From positions 25,024 through 89,023 of the forward strand of contig CAYIZP010000006.1 in assembly GCA_964367905.1 (NCBI GenBank): 64,000 nt of DNA, given 5' to 3'. Under the pieces are notes generated by a model that was given only the letters and a program-made list of their open reading frames with translations, made no database searches and had not been told where the DNA came from. The stretch comes from CAUPWF01 sp964367905. Lineage in GTDB: Bacteria; Bacillota; Clostridia; Lachnospirales; Lachnospiraceae. Below, one piece after another: positions 44,995 to 53,155 of the stretch. The position numbers and the translations under genes were made by a program. Each line of letters opens with the position of its first letter. Position 1 is the first letter of the stretch.

Positions 44995-46212
44995 CTACAT
45001 TCCTTCTAATCCCGTATACATCTCTGCCATCGGTAGCATCACTGCCATTACAATAACACCTACAATTAAGGCCAAAAATACAATAATCAATGGTTCTATA
45101 GCTGACATCAGTGAGCCTGTGGAAATCTCTACCTCTTCATCGAAGTAATCGGCTTGCTTGTTGAGCATCCCCTCTAAGTCACCTACTTCCTCTCCGATTT
45201 TTGTCATATGACAAACAAGCGGAGGGAACATGCCTGATTTTGATAAACTCTCTGATATTGGTGTTCCCATAGACACCTCTTCCTTCGCCTTCATCAATGC
45301 ATCTTTATAATGTATGTTTGTCATGGTATTGGCCACAATCTCGATACAGTCAATGAGTGGAATCCCTGCCGCAATCAGCGTACTCAAGGTTCGACTCATT
45401 CGTGCTGATGAAGTCTTGATTGCTAATTTTCCAAAGAGGGGTAACCTTAATTGAATGCGCCCAAACACTCTTCGCCCACTTTCTGTTTTTGACCAAGTAC
45501 GTAGAAAGTAAACAATTCCTCCTAGCGTCAATAATATGAAAATCCAATACTGTTGTACAAAATTACTTGCTGCAATTACCGCTAAAGTAATCCAAGGAAG
45601 TTCCATTCCCATATCCGTCAACATAGATTCAAATTGAGGGATAACATAGCCCAATAACACCATGATTACTACAAGGGCAATTAAGAGAATCACAATCGGA
45701 TATACCGATGTTTTTCGAATCAATCCTTGCAATTTTGCATCCTTTTCAAATTGGTCTGCCATTCTACCGAAAGAAACTTCTAAACTACCCGTCGCTTCCC
45801 CCGCTTCTACCATTGTGATAAATATATCTGGAAACACACTTGGGTGTTGTCTCATAGCCTCTGAAAATGAAGTCCCCGACTGAATATCAATTCGGCACTC
45901 GTTAACTGCATCTGAGAGAATTTTGTTCTCTATCTGCTCTGTCAGCATTTCTAATGCTGCAGTGACAGAAACACCTGCCGAAGAAATACTAACAAACTGC
46001 CTACAAAAAATCGCCATATCTCTTGGTTTTGGTTTCTTTTTTAATGCACTAAATTCAATGCTTCGGTTAAGCCCCCCTACTTCTTTAATCGTAAGCGGGA
46101 TTTTCCCCTCTGCTTTTATCACATTTACTACTTGTTCTTTTGCGCTTGCATTTACCGTCCCTTTGGACTCTTTGCCTGACTTATCAATGGCAACATAAGA
46201 ATAAACCGCCAA
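44995..46212 (-). CDS. pilC: Type IV pilus inner-membrane platform protein PilC
   Basis: This 405-residue GspF/PilC-family protein has a short N-terminal domain (YVAIDKSGKESKGTVNASAKEQV) and two GspF repeats, each followed by membrane helices: AIFCRQFVSISSAGVSVTAALEML...FPDIFITMVEAGEATGSLE and MSRTLSTLIAAGIPLIDCIEIVANTM...FPPLVCHMTKIGEEVGDLEGML. It couples the PilB and PilT motors to pilin subunits in the membrane. The start is TTG at 46212 with GGGGAGGTGAGGAA directly upstream. Confidence 0.93.
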   Translation of the reverse strand: MAVYSYVAIDKSGKESKGTVNASAKEQVVNVIKAEGKIPLTIKEVGGLNRSIEFSALKKKPKPRDMAIFCRQFVSISSAGVSVTAALEMLTEQIENKILSDAVNECRIDIQSGTSFSEAMRQHPSVFPDIFITMVEAGEATGSLEVSFGRMADQFEKDAKLQGLIRKTSVYPIVILLIALVVIMVLLGYVIPQFESMLTDMGMELPWITLAVIAASNFVQQYWIFILLTLGGIVYFLRTWSKTESGRRVFGRIQLRLPLFGKLAIKTSSARMSRTLSTLIAAGIPLIDCIEIVANTMTNIHYKDALMKAKEEVSMGTPISESLSKSGMFPPLVCHMTKIGEEVGDLEGMLNKQADYFDEEVEISTGSLMSAIEPLIIVFLALIVGVIVMAVMLPMAEMYTGLEGM

Positions 46213-46241
46213 TTCCTCACCTCCCCCTCTGTAATCATTCG

Positions 46242-47297
46242 TTAATACAACCTCTTACTCAGTGCTACTTTGTCCTGTGCATATTGAAGCGCTGCATCAT
46301 AAGTGATTTTATTTCTTTGATACAATTCTAGGATTGCATCATCCATTTGCTTCATTCCGATTTTTCCATTCATCAACATCACCGATGGAATTTGGAATGT
46401 TTTTCCCTCACGAATATTGTTTCTCACTGCACTATTCGTTAACATTACTTCAAATGCTGCTACACGTCCTTTTCCATCCGCAGATGGAATCAATTGTTGT
46501 GACACCACACATTCCAACACATCGGCAAGCTGTGTTCGAATCTGTTGCTGCTGATGAGGCGGAAACACATCGATGATACGATCGATGGTGTTCGCTGCAC
46601 CTACTGTGTGCAAGGTAGAAAATACAAGATGACCCGTTTCCGCCGCTGTTACTGCAATGGATATAGTCTCTAAGTCACGCATTTCTCCTACTAAAATCAC
46701 ATCTGGATCTTGTCGTAGTGCTGCTCTTAGTGCATTGGGGAAACTCTGTGTATCACTTCCCACTTCTCTTTGATTGACAATTGCCTGTTTGTGTTGATGC
46801 AGGTACTCAATCGGGTCTTCTAACGTTAACACATGATGGGGATATTTTTCATTGATTTCATTGATTAGGCTCGCCAACGTAGTGGACTTTCCACTTCCTG
46901 TTGCTCCAGTAACGAGAACCAGCCCTCGTTTTTTATCACACATATCAACCACTGCCTGTGGAATGTTCAACTCCTCTGGCAATGGTATTTTTGCATTCAG
47001 CACACGTGCTGAAACCGCAAAAGATCCTCTTTGTGTAAAGGCATTGACACGAAATCTCCCAATTGAGGTTGCTGAATATGCGAAATCAATCTCCCCTTCT
47101 TTTTTGTAATGAAGCATCTGATCTGGGGTCATAATTTCTCCCATAATTTCCTCAATGTCTTTTGGCATTAATTTTTCGCTCGCCAAGGATACTAACTTCC
47201 CTTTCACACGCCCTGTCGGAGGCACTCCCGCGCTCAAATGTAGATCCGAAGCGCCTTTTTCTGCTGCCAGCTTTAATAATTCCGTGAACTTATTCAT
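46242..47297 (-). CDS. pilT: Type IV pilus retraction ATPase PilT
   Basis: This 351-residue hexameric ATPase powers pilus retraction. The N-terminus (LLKLAAEKGASDLHLSAGVPPTGRVKGKL) is the PilT PAS-like domain. Walker A is GATGSGKSTTL near residue 132, the Asp box is VLTLEDPIEYLH, Walker B is PDVILVGEMRDLETI, the His box is TGHLVFSTLHT, and the PilT-specific AIRNLIRE-like helix appears as AVRNNIREGKTFQI. Its presence predicts twitching motility or DNA uptake. Confidence 0.95.
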   Translation of the reverse strand: MNKFTELLKLAAEKGASDLHLSAGVPPTGRVKGKLVSLASEKLMPKDIEEIMGEIMTPDQMLHYKKEGEIDFAYSATSIGRFRVNAFTQRGSFAVSARVLNAKIPLPEELNIPQAVVDMCDKKRGLVLVTGATGSGKSTTLASLINEINEKYPHHVLTLEDPIEYLHQHKQAIVNQREVGSDTQSFPNALRAALRQDPDVILVGEMRDLETISIAVTAAETGHLVFSTLHTVGAANTIDRIIDVFPPHQQQQIRTQLADVLECVVSQQLIPSADGKGRVAAFEVMLTNSAVRNNIREGKTFQIPSVMLMNGKIGMKQMDDAILELYQRNKITYDAALQYAQDKVALSKRLY

Positions 47298-47317
47298 GCA
47301 TCTTTCCCCTTCTCACA

Positions 47318-49021
47318 CTATTCTTCAAATGAAACCTTCATCATTTCTTCGATGGTAGTCACACCATCTACTACTAATTTTGCTGCCACCATTCTAAGCG
47401 TATTCATGCCTTGGTCAATCGCTGTCTTCTTGATTTCTTCCGTAGTTCCTCTGGACACAATAATTGCCTTCAATTCTGGAGAAACATCCATGATTTCATA
47501 TACCCCGATTCGACCATAGAACCCTACATCTCCACACAATGGACACCCTGCTGCCTCATAGATGATCAATTCCTCGCCCTTTGGCACCCCTAGTAATTCT
47601 TTTTCCTCGTCTGTTGCTACTTTTTCTGTATTGCAACTCTTGCATAATTTACGAACCAATCGCTGCGCAATAATCCCTGTAAGAGAATCTGCCAAGAGAT
47701 ATGGTTCTACCCCCATATCGAGCAGACGACTTACGGTTGCTGCCGAACTATTTGTATGCAATGTACTGATCACAAGATGTCCTGTAATCGATGCTTGAAC
47801 CGCAATCGATGCTGTTTCGTAATCACGAATCTCCCCGATCATAATAATATCAGGGTCTTGTCGCAATATCGAACGAAGCGCCGTCGCAAAAGTCAAATCA
47901 GCTTTCACATTCACCTGTACTTGATTGACTTCCGGCAGATTCGCCTCCACTGGGTCTTCTACCGTAATGATATTTACTTCTTCTGTATTCAGCTCCATTA
48001 ACGAAGTATATAATGTAGTGGATTTACCACTCCCCGTCGGTCCTGTAATCAAGATAATCCCGTTTGGCGTCTTTAGGATATGTTCAAATTTCTGGAACTC
48101 TGCCTCAGCCATACCCAATTCAGCCTTAGACACATTAAAACCAGTAGAAGAAGCGATACGCATAACAATCTTTTCCCCAAAGGTAGATGGAAGTATCGAC
48201 ACACGCACATCATAATCAGCACGGTCAACGATAAGGGAAAGCCTTCCATCTAGAGGCTTTCTCTTTTCTGATATATCCATGCCTGCCATGATTTTAATAC
48301 GTGTTACCATAGCTGGAAGCAAGTTGATATCATATAACATTTTTTCTGTTAATGATCCATCGATTCGATATCGAATTCGAATTTGCTTCTCTAGTGCGTC
48401 AAAATGAATATCACTTGCTCTTTGCCTGACAGCTTGTTCTACAATAGATCGTACCAACTGTACAATTGGAGCATTCTCTACTTCCGCTTGTTGTGCCGCT
48501 TCTGCCGCTTCTAGCTGCTGTACATATACTTCTCGCTCTTTTGTATATTGCTCTGCTGCAGTTTGAGCTTCTCCCGAGCCAAAATATTTATCGAGTATCG
48601 CATTGATTTCACTCACCGTTGCAATACGTGGCTCTACAAGGCAGTTGGTAATAATCGAAATATCATCTTGCGCTACCATGTCCAATGGATTAGACATTGC
48701 AAGAACTAGAACATTGGAGTTTCCATCACTATATTCAAGTGGTAACACATTGTGTTTTCTTAATACAGATCCACTTACAAGGGAAATGATATCTTGCGAA
48801 ATCGCCACTCCTCGTAACTGTATTCTAGGTATTCCAAGTTGGACTTCTAAGGCATTTGCAATATCATCATCCGTGACAAACCCCATTTCAACCAGATAGT
48901 CCCCTACCTTTTTATTCGTTCTCCTCTGCAAGTCCAGAGCATCTTCTAATTGTTCTTCTGTTATCATCTCACTAATTACTAGCAAGTCACCAAGTTTGAA
49001 ATTTCTATAGTTAGCGCTCAT
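47318..49021 (-). CDS. pilB: Type IV pilus assembly ATPase PilB
   Basis: This 567-residue ATPase drives pilus extension. The N-terminal T2SSE_N/MshEN domain (LGDLLVISEMITEEQLEDALDLQRRTNKKVGDYLVEMGFVTDDDIANAL) can bind c-di-GMP in related proteins. Walker A is GPTGSGKSTTLY near residue 330, Walker B is PDIIMIGEIRDYETA, His box is TGHLVISTLHTNSSAATVSRLLDMG, and a zinc knuckle has Cys pairs in LCKSC and CPLCGD. The ATG at 49021 lies six bases after GGAGG. It is the first gene of the pilus locus. Confidence 0.95.
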   Translation of the reverse strand: MSANYRNFKLGDLLVISEMITEEQLEDALDLQRRTNKKVGDYLVEMGFVTDDDIANALEVQLGIPRIQLRGVAISQDIISLVSGSVLRKHNVLPLEYSDGNSNVLVLAMSNPLDMVAQDDISIITNCLVEPRIATVSEINAILDKYFGSGEAQTAAEQYTKEREVYVQQLEAAEAAQQAEVENAPIVQLVRSIVEQAVRQRASDIHFDALEKQIRIRYRIDGSLTEKMLYDINLLPAMVTRIKIMAGMDISEKRKPLDGRLSLIVDRADYDVRVSILPSTFGEKIVMRIASSTGFNVSKAELGMAEAEFQKFEHILKTPNGIILITGPTGSGKSTTLYTSLMELNTEEVNIITVEDPVEANLPEVNQVQVNVKADLTFATALRSILRQDPDIIMIGEIRDYETASIAVQASITGHLVISTLHTNSSAATVSRLLDMGVEPYLLADSLTGIIAQRLVRKLCKSCNTEKVATDEEKELLGVPKGEELIIYEAAGCPLCGDVGFYGRIGVYEIMDVSPELKAIIVSRGTTEEIKKTAIDQGMNTLRMVAAKLVVDGVTTIEEMMKVSFEE

Positions 49022-49051
49022 CACTGCCCTCCTATCCTCAACATATATAGA

Positions 49052-49057
49052 ATTATA
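49052..49057 (-). promoter_or_regulatory. Candidate -10 box of the pilus locus
   Basis: A TATAAT hexamer lies 31 bases before the pilB start on the minus strand. The -35 at 17 nt is poor (CAATTT), so this is either a weak or an activator-dependent promoter. The rest of the 49022-49185 space is A/T-rich and shows nothing else. Confidence 0.4.
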
Positions 49058-49185
49058 ATAACAGATTTTTATGGAAATTGCACTATATTTCCTCCATTAT
49101 CATTTTCTTTTTTTCTTTTTATTTTCTAATATTTGTTGTACAATTAATTCATGAAAAAAATCAAACAAGAAAGTGAGAATATCTC

Positions 49186-49728
49186 ATGTATATTAGACTC
49201 GCAACCACCTCTGACGCAAAACAAATTCAAGACATCTATCAATACTATGTAGAAGAAACCTCTGCAACCTTTGAGACTGTTCCTCCCTCATGCGCGGAAA
49301 TGGCACGACGCATGACTGAAACGTTGAAGAACTATCCCTATCTCGTATGTGTAGAAGGAGAGCAAATCATCGGTTACTGCTATGCCTCTGCTCACAATCC
49401 ACGAGCAGCCTATCGATTCAACGCCTGTCTTGCGGTCTATCTAAGACAAGGGTATCAAGGAAGAAAAATCGGTGTCCTTCTCTACAAGAAACTAATAAAA
49501 TTATTGAAATTGCAAGGAATCTGCAATGTGTATGGATGTATTACCAGCGAAAATGAGGGGAGTATCAAAATGCACTCCAATATGGGCTTTACTATCAATG
49601 GGGTCTTCCATAAAACCGGGTACAAGTTTGATCGCTGGATTGATGTAACTTGGATGGAAAAGCGAATTCAAGAAATACCAACCGAGTTTATCCCATTTTC
49701 CGAATCACCTTACAAAGATGAGCGATAG
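49186..49728 (+). CDS. GNAT family N-acetyltransferase (phosphinothricin acetyltransferase-like)
   Basis: This 180-residue enzyme transfers an acetyl group from acetyl-CoA to an amine. The sequence resembles the Pat/Bar group: YIRLATTSDAKQIQDIYQYYVEETSATFETVPPS at the start, IIGYCYASAHNPRAAYRFNACLAVYLRQGYQGRKIG with the CoA loop (Q/R-x-x-G-x-G/A region as GYQGRKIG), and SIKMHSNMGFTINGVFHKTGYKFDRWIDVTWMEK. The substrate may be an amino acid such as methionine sulfoximine; it is not determined by sequence. It is monocistronic and divergent from pilB, and ends at a terminator. Confidence 0.87.
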   Translation: MYIRLATTSDAKQIQDIYQYYVEETSATFETVPPSCAEMARRMTETLKNYPYLVCVEGEQIIGYCYASAHNPRAAYRFNACLAVYLRQGYQGRKIGVLLYKKLIKLLKLQGICNVYGCITSENEGSIKMHSNMGFTINGVFHKTGYKFDRWIDVTWMEKRIQEIPTEFIPFSESPYKDER

Positions 49729-49750
49729 CAAATCCACTCTGCTATCGCTC
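49720..49750. terminator. Terminator hairpin between convergent genes
   Basis: GAGCGATAGC (49720-49729) and GCTATCGCTC (49741-49750) form a perfect 10-bp stem with an 11-nt loop, followed by a T-rich stretch. It lies at the end of the GNAT gene and 30 bases past the stop of the minus-strand gene at 49780. Confidence 0.8.
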
Positions 49751-49779
49751 ATTCCCATTATATTTATTTCTTCAGCTTA

Positions 49780-51216
49780 TCATAACAACGACTTTATTTC
49801 TTGATAGTATTCCTCCGTGATTTCCTCAGTCTGACCATTGAAGAATATATAAGTTTCATCTTCTAATTCTAATTGGATGTAGATTGGAACCTCAACCATA
49901 ATTTCTAACGTTGCCATCCCATATCCCGAAACACGAAATTCTCCTGCCTTCACCCGCTCTGTTGAACTTCCATTGATTCGATAAGTAGATGGTAGCTCAG
50001 TTATCATCTGAACACTACTCACATCTTCTATGTCTATGTGTAGTGTATCGTCAATTCCAGCAATAACAATTTTATCGTTGATGTTTCCATCGCTAGAGAC
50101 ACCCACTTCTACCCTCATTGTTGGAACATAAAAATCAACCGCAATCATAATAACTGTACTCCAAATAATAGTAGCTATTGTCATTACAGCGATTCCAGCC
50201 ATAACAACTTTCCCAGCAGTATGCCCCATATTAATGGTAAATCCAACCCCTACTTTGCGGGGAACCCACAATCGCTTATCATGAGGATTACTATACATGA
50301 ACATATTCCAATATTCATCATCGTCCACCTCTAAGCTATCTTCAATTGGATTTAAGATTTTCTCTTGCTCTTCTTTTATTTTCTTGTTTGTACGTACAAA
50401 TATTACGACGATAAACACTGGAACCAAAAGCGTCACTAGAAGCAACAAGCTCATCTGCATCGTCAGATGAATTTCGTTGGTATAATATAGTTCATTCGTA
50501 GGTGCAAATAAAACAGGGATATACACAATCGCACTCCACGAAAACAACAATCCTATTTTGCTCCATTCATGATGACAAACTCGATTGGCTGCAAGATTAA
50601 TCTCTGTATCCTCACTATATACCTTCGTCGGTAGTCTGCGGTACATGATATAGAAAAACACTCCACATAAGTATGTAGTTCCCATGACAAATGCACTCGC
50701 TCCCAATTCTGTCCATAGGGATTCTGGTCCTACATAGAAGACAGTTGGAATCATCAACCCCAATGGTATGAGAAAATATTGCCATTTCACTAGAAATGTA
50801 TTCTTCTTCCTGCTCACTTCTGTATCAATACGGACTACCGCATCTACCTTTCCTCCCCATCCTTCTGATTTCTTCAATGCCTTGAGTTGATTGGAAGAAT
50901 GATTTAACCCCATCGTATATACATAAATCAACCCAAATAGATAAATCCAAAACCAAAGCATAGTGAGAGACATATATCCCCGAATGGGATATCCTACCAC
51001 TTGCAAGAAGAAAAAGATCCAAAAACGCTTCTTCCTACTCTTCTCATATTGCTCCACAATCTCCTTAACCCTACTATCATTCCAGTGTGCCCTCGGTATC
51101 TTCACAGCCAGAATTTCATTCGCCCCAGCTGTCATATTTTCCTTCATGGTAATGTGGATTAACAGCAGTGTAAATACATTTGTCACAAGAAAAATCCAAA
51201 ACAACATATCTGCCAC
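49780..51216 (-). CDS. DUF1648/DUF5808-type membrane protein next to GntR regulator
   Basis: This 478-residue membrane protein has about eight hydrophobic segments in three groups (near residues 2-20, 69-100, 140-215, 230-295, 345-370). After the fifth or sixth helix lies DDEYWNMFMYSNPHDKRLWVPRKVGVGFTINMGHTAGK, which fits the DUF5808 pattern. The C-terminal 100 residues are soluble and beta-rich (SSDGNINDKIVIAGIDDTLHIDIEDVSSVQMI), resembling a PH-like fold. Proteins of this kind sit next to YtrA-type GntR regulators, as here (4 bases after the gntR stop). A role in envelope stress or sensing is possible but not shown. Confidence 0.7.
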   Translation of the reverse strand: MADMLFWIFLVTNVFTLLLIHITMKENMTAGANEILAVKIPRAHWNDSRVKEIVEQYEKSRKKRFWIFFFLQVVGYPIRGYMSLTMLWFWIYLFGLIYVYTMGLNHSSNQLKALKKSEGWGGKVDAVVRIDTEVSRKKNTFLVKWQYFLIPLGLMIPTVFYVGPESLWTELGASAFVMGTTYLCGVFFYIMYRRLPTKVYSEDTEINLAANRVCHHEWSKIGLLFSWSAIVYIPVLFAPTNELYYTNEIHLTMQMSLLLLVTLLVPVFIVVIFVRTNKKIKEEQEKILNPIEDSLEVDDDEYWNMFMYSNPHDKRLWVPRKVGVGFTINMGHTAGKVVMAGIAVMTIATIIWSTVIMIAVDFYVPTMRVEVGVSSDGNINDKIVIAGIDDTLHIDIEDVSSVQMITELPSTYRINGSSTERVKAGEFRVSGYGMATLEIMVEVPIYIQLELEDETYIFFNGQTEEITEEYYQEIKSLL

Positions 51217-51219
51217 CCC

Positions 51220-51627
51220 CTAAGATTGTGCCAAAAAATCGACTTGTTTAATTTGCAAGTTCGTTATCATATTCTTACATAATCCATACAATTCCTCATT
51301 GGAATACCCCTTTAACTTCGCCTCTGTCAGTAGGAGTTTCAAGTCATCTTCCATCTTCTCCTCAAAATGTTTCTCATGTAATCCTTCACTTGAAATCATG
51401 ATTGTTGCACCATTTCTACGATCTGTCTCGATAAACCCTTCCTGCTTCAATATTCCATACGCCTTGCTTACAGTCATGGGATTGACTCCGATATCACCAG
51501 CAAGTTGTCTCACCGTTGGTAGATTCTCCCCAATTCTACAATTACCCTCTCCTATATTGAGTACAATCTGATTTCTCAATTGTACATAAATCGGAGTATC
51601 ACTCTTCATATCTAACTTTAGAATCAT
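51220..51627 (-). CDS. GntR family transcriptional regulator (YtrA subfamily)
   Basis: This 135-residue regulator has the winged helix KSDTPIYVQLRNQIVLNIGEGNCRIGENLPTVRQLAGDIGVNPMTVSKAYGILKQEGFIETDRRNGATI and a short helical tail. AAGGAGGT lies nine bases before the ATG. It is transcribed with the membrane protein gene downstream. The inverted repeat at 51643-51665 in its promoter region is nearly the same as that before the other GntR gene at 21726, which supports auto-repression and possible cross-regulation. Confidence 0.9.
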   Translation of the reverse strand: MILKLDMKSDTPIYVQLRNQIVLNIGEGNCRIGENLPTVRQLAGDIGVNPMTVSKAYGILKQEGFIETDRRNGATIMISSEGLHEKHFEEKMEDDLKLLLTEAKLKGYSNEELYGLCKNMITNLQIKQVDFLAQS

Positions 51628-51642
51628 AACAATAGACCTCCT

Positions 51643-51665
51643 TTGTATTATTAATTATAATACAA
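51643..51665 (-). promoter_or_regulatory. Candidate GntR operator
   Basis: TTGTATTA (51643-51650) and TAATACAA (51658-51665) form a perfect 8-bp inverted repeat with seven bases between. A further AATACAA follows. The match to the repeat at 21683-21704 is 15 of 16 arm bases. Confidence 0.7.
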
Positions 51666-51706
51666 ATAATACAAAAATGCAATAAAAATGAGGTTTCTGC
51701 ATTACA

Positions 51707-51749
51707 CAAAAATCCCAAGCATATAAACTTTTCAGTCTACATACTTGGG
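51707..51749 (-). terminator. Intrinsic terminator of dapL
   Basis: On the minus strand CCCAAG...CTTGGG with additional pairing inside is followed by ATTTTTG. It lies 25 bases past the dapL stop. Confidence 0.8.
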
Positions 51750-51773
51750 ACCATATGTTTTTATTTACATCTC

Positions 51774-52988
51774 TTACATCTCTTTGATTCGTTTTAATGC
51801 CTCTACTGTATTCTCGTATGTACCAAATGCTGTAAGTCGGAAGTATCCTTCACCACTTGGACCAAATCCAGAACCAGGAGTTCCCACTACGCCCGCTTGA
51901 TTCAATAAGGTATCGAAGAAATCCCACGAAGTCATTCCTTGCGGTGTTTGTAACCAGATATATGGTGCATCCACTCCACCCGACACGCTATATCCCATGT
52001 CTTTCAACCCATTATAGATGGTGGTTGCATTGTTCATGTAGTATGCTACTTGTTGCTTCAACTGCGCCTTACCAGCATCCGAGTATACAGCTTCTCCCGC
52101 ACGTTGCACGATGTATGGAGCACCGTTGTATTTTGTTCCATGTCTACGTGCCCACAATGAATGAAGTGACACTTCTCCACACTTCAAGTCCTTTGGAATC
52201 ACAGTAAAACCTAGACGAATCCCTGTAAATCCTGCATTCTTAGAGAAACTGCGAAGTTCGATTGCACAAGTTCTTGCTCCCTGGCACTCGTAGATGGAAT
52301 GTGGAACATTTTCTTGTGAAATATATGCTTCATATGCTGCATCGTAGATAATAACTGCCCCTACTTTGTTCGCATAGTCTACCCATTTTTGCAACTCATC
52401 TTTTGAAACAGTTGATCCTGTTGGGTTATTTGGGAAACACAAATAGATTAAATCCGGTGTTTCTGTTGGTATTTCTGGTGCAAAGTTATTCTCTGTTGTA
52501 CAAGGCATGTAGATGACATTATTCCAAGTCTCGTTCGCTGTGTCATATACACCTGTACGACCTGCCATTACATTAGTATCCACATAAACTGGATATACTG
52601 GATCACAAACTGCAATCTTATTGTCTTTTGCAAAAATTTCCTGGATATTTCCAGAGTCACACTTCGCTCCATCCGAAACAAAAATCTCATCTGCGGCGAT
52701 ATCACATCCACGATCTGCATAGTCATTCTTCGCTATCGCACTTCTTAGAAATTCATATCCTAAATCTGGTGCATATCCTTTGAATGTAGATGCATTTCCC
52801 ATCTCATCCACAGCACTATGTAGAGATTCGATGATTGCTGGTGCAATCGGTTGAGTTACATCACCGATTCCAAGACGAATAATCGACTTCTCAGGATTAG
52901 CCTCTGTAAAGGCACTCACTTTTTTCGCAATATTCGAAAATAAATAACTTCCTGGTAGTTTTAAATAATCTTCATTAATTTTAAACAT
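51774..52988 (-). CDS. dapL: LL-diaminopimelate aminotransferase
   Basis: This 404-residue PLP enzyme converts tetrahydrodipicolinate directly to LL-diaminopimelate, with glutamate as donor, for lysine and peptidoglycan synthesis. The beginning FKINEDYLKLPGSYLFSNIAKKV and GIGDVTQPIAPAIIESLHSAVDEM are characteristic of DapL. The PLP Lys lies in AIELRSFSKNAGFTGIRLGFTVIP, and LCFPNNPTGSTVSKDEL binds the cofactor. The ATG at 52988 has AAGGAGAGG just upstream; an in-frame ATG at 53006 would fall outside the family N-terminus. It follows dapF, separated by a 143-nt structured spacer. Confidence 0.95.
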   Translation of the reverse strand: MFKINEDYLKLPGSYLFSNIAKKVSAFTEANPEKSIIRLGIGDVTQPIAPAIIESLHSAVDEMGNASTFKGYAPDLGYEFLRSAIAKNDYADRGCDIAADEIFVSDGAKCDSGNIQEIFAKDNKIAVCDPVYPVYVDTNVMAGRTGVYDTANETWNNVIYMPCTTENNFAPEIPTETPDLIYLCFPNNPTGSTVSKDELQKWVDYANKVGAVIIYDAAYEAYISQENVPHSIYECQGARTCAIELRSFSKNAGFTGIRLGFTVIPKDLKCGEVSLHSLWARRHGTKYNGAPYIVQRAGEAVYSDAGKAQLKQQVAYYMNNATTIYNGLKDMGYSVSGGVDAPYIWLQTPQGMTSWDFFDTLLNQAGVVGTPGSGFGPSGEGYFRLTAFGTYENTVEALKRIKEM

Positions 52989-53012
52989 TTCCCTCTCCTT
53001 TTTCATTGATGT

Positions 53013-53155
53013 AATGATACCTACAAATTCTCACGCTCATATCAAGCCTGAGAATCTGCCCTATTCGGACTACTTCTTCATGTTTTTTTCGCGACCCCAA
53101 GTCATGATTTTCCATGCAAGCATGAAATCATGACCTTTTGTCCCCGGGTATCATT
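53013..53155 (-). ncRNA. Structured spacer between dapF and dapL, possible RNA element
   Basis: On the minus strand AATGATACC (53155-53147) pairs with GGTATCATT (53021-53013), a perfect 9-bp closing stem that begins directly after the dapF stop and ends 24 bases before the dapL start. Inside are a long hairpin (GTCATGATTT with AAATCATGAC, capped by CATGC/GCATG), a purine-rich centre (GAAGAAGTAGTCCGAATAGG), and a hairpin ATTCTCA/TGAGAAT containing GGCTTGATATGAGCG. This looks like a multi-helix junction. Lysine riboswitch and T-box consensus motifs are not present. It may be an unknown regulatory RNA or a dispersed repeat. Confidence 0.55.

Noticed and set aside
53013..53155. Lysine riboswitch or T-box before dapL
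   Set aside because: The lysine-box and T-box consensus sequences are missing, and no terminator/antiterminator pair is visible.
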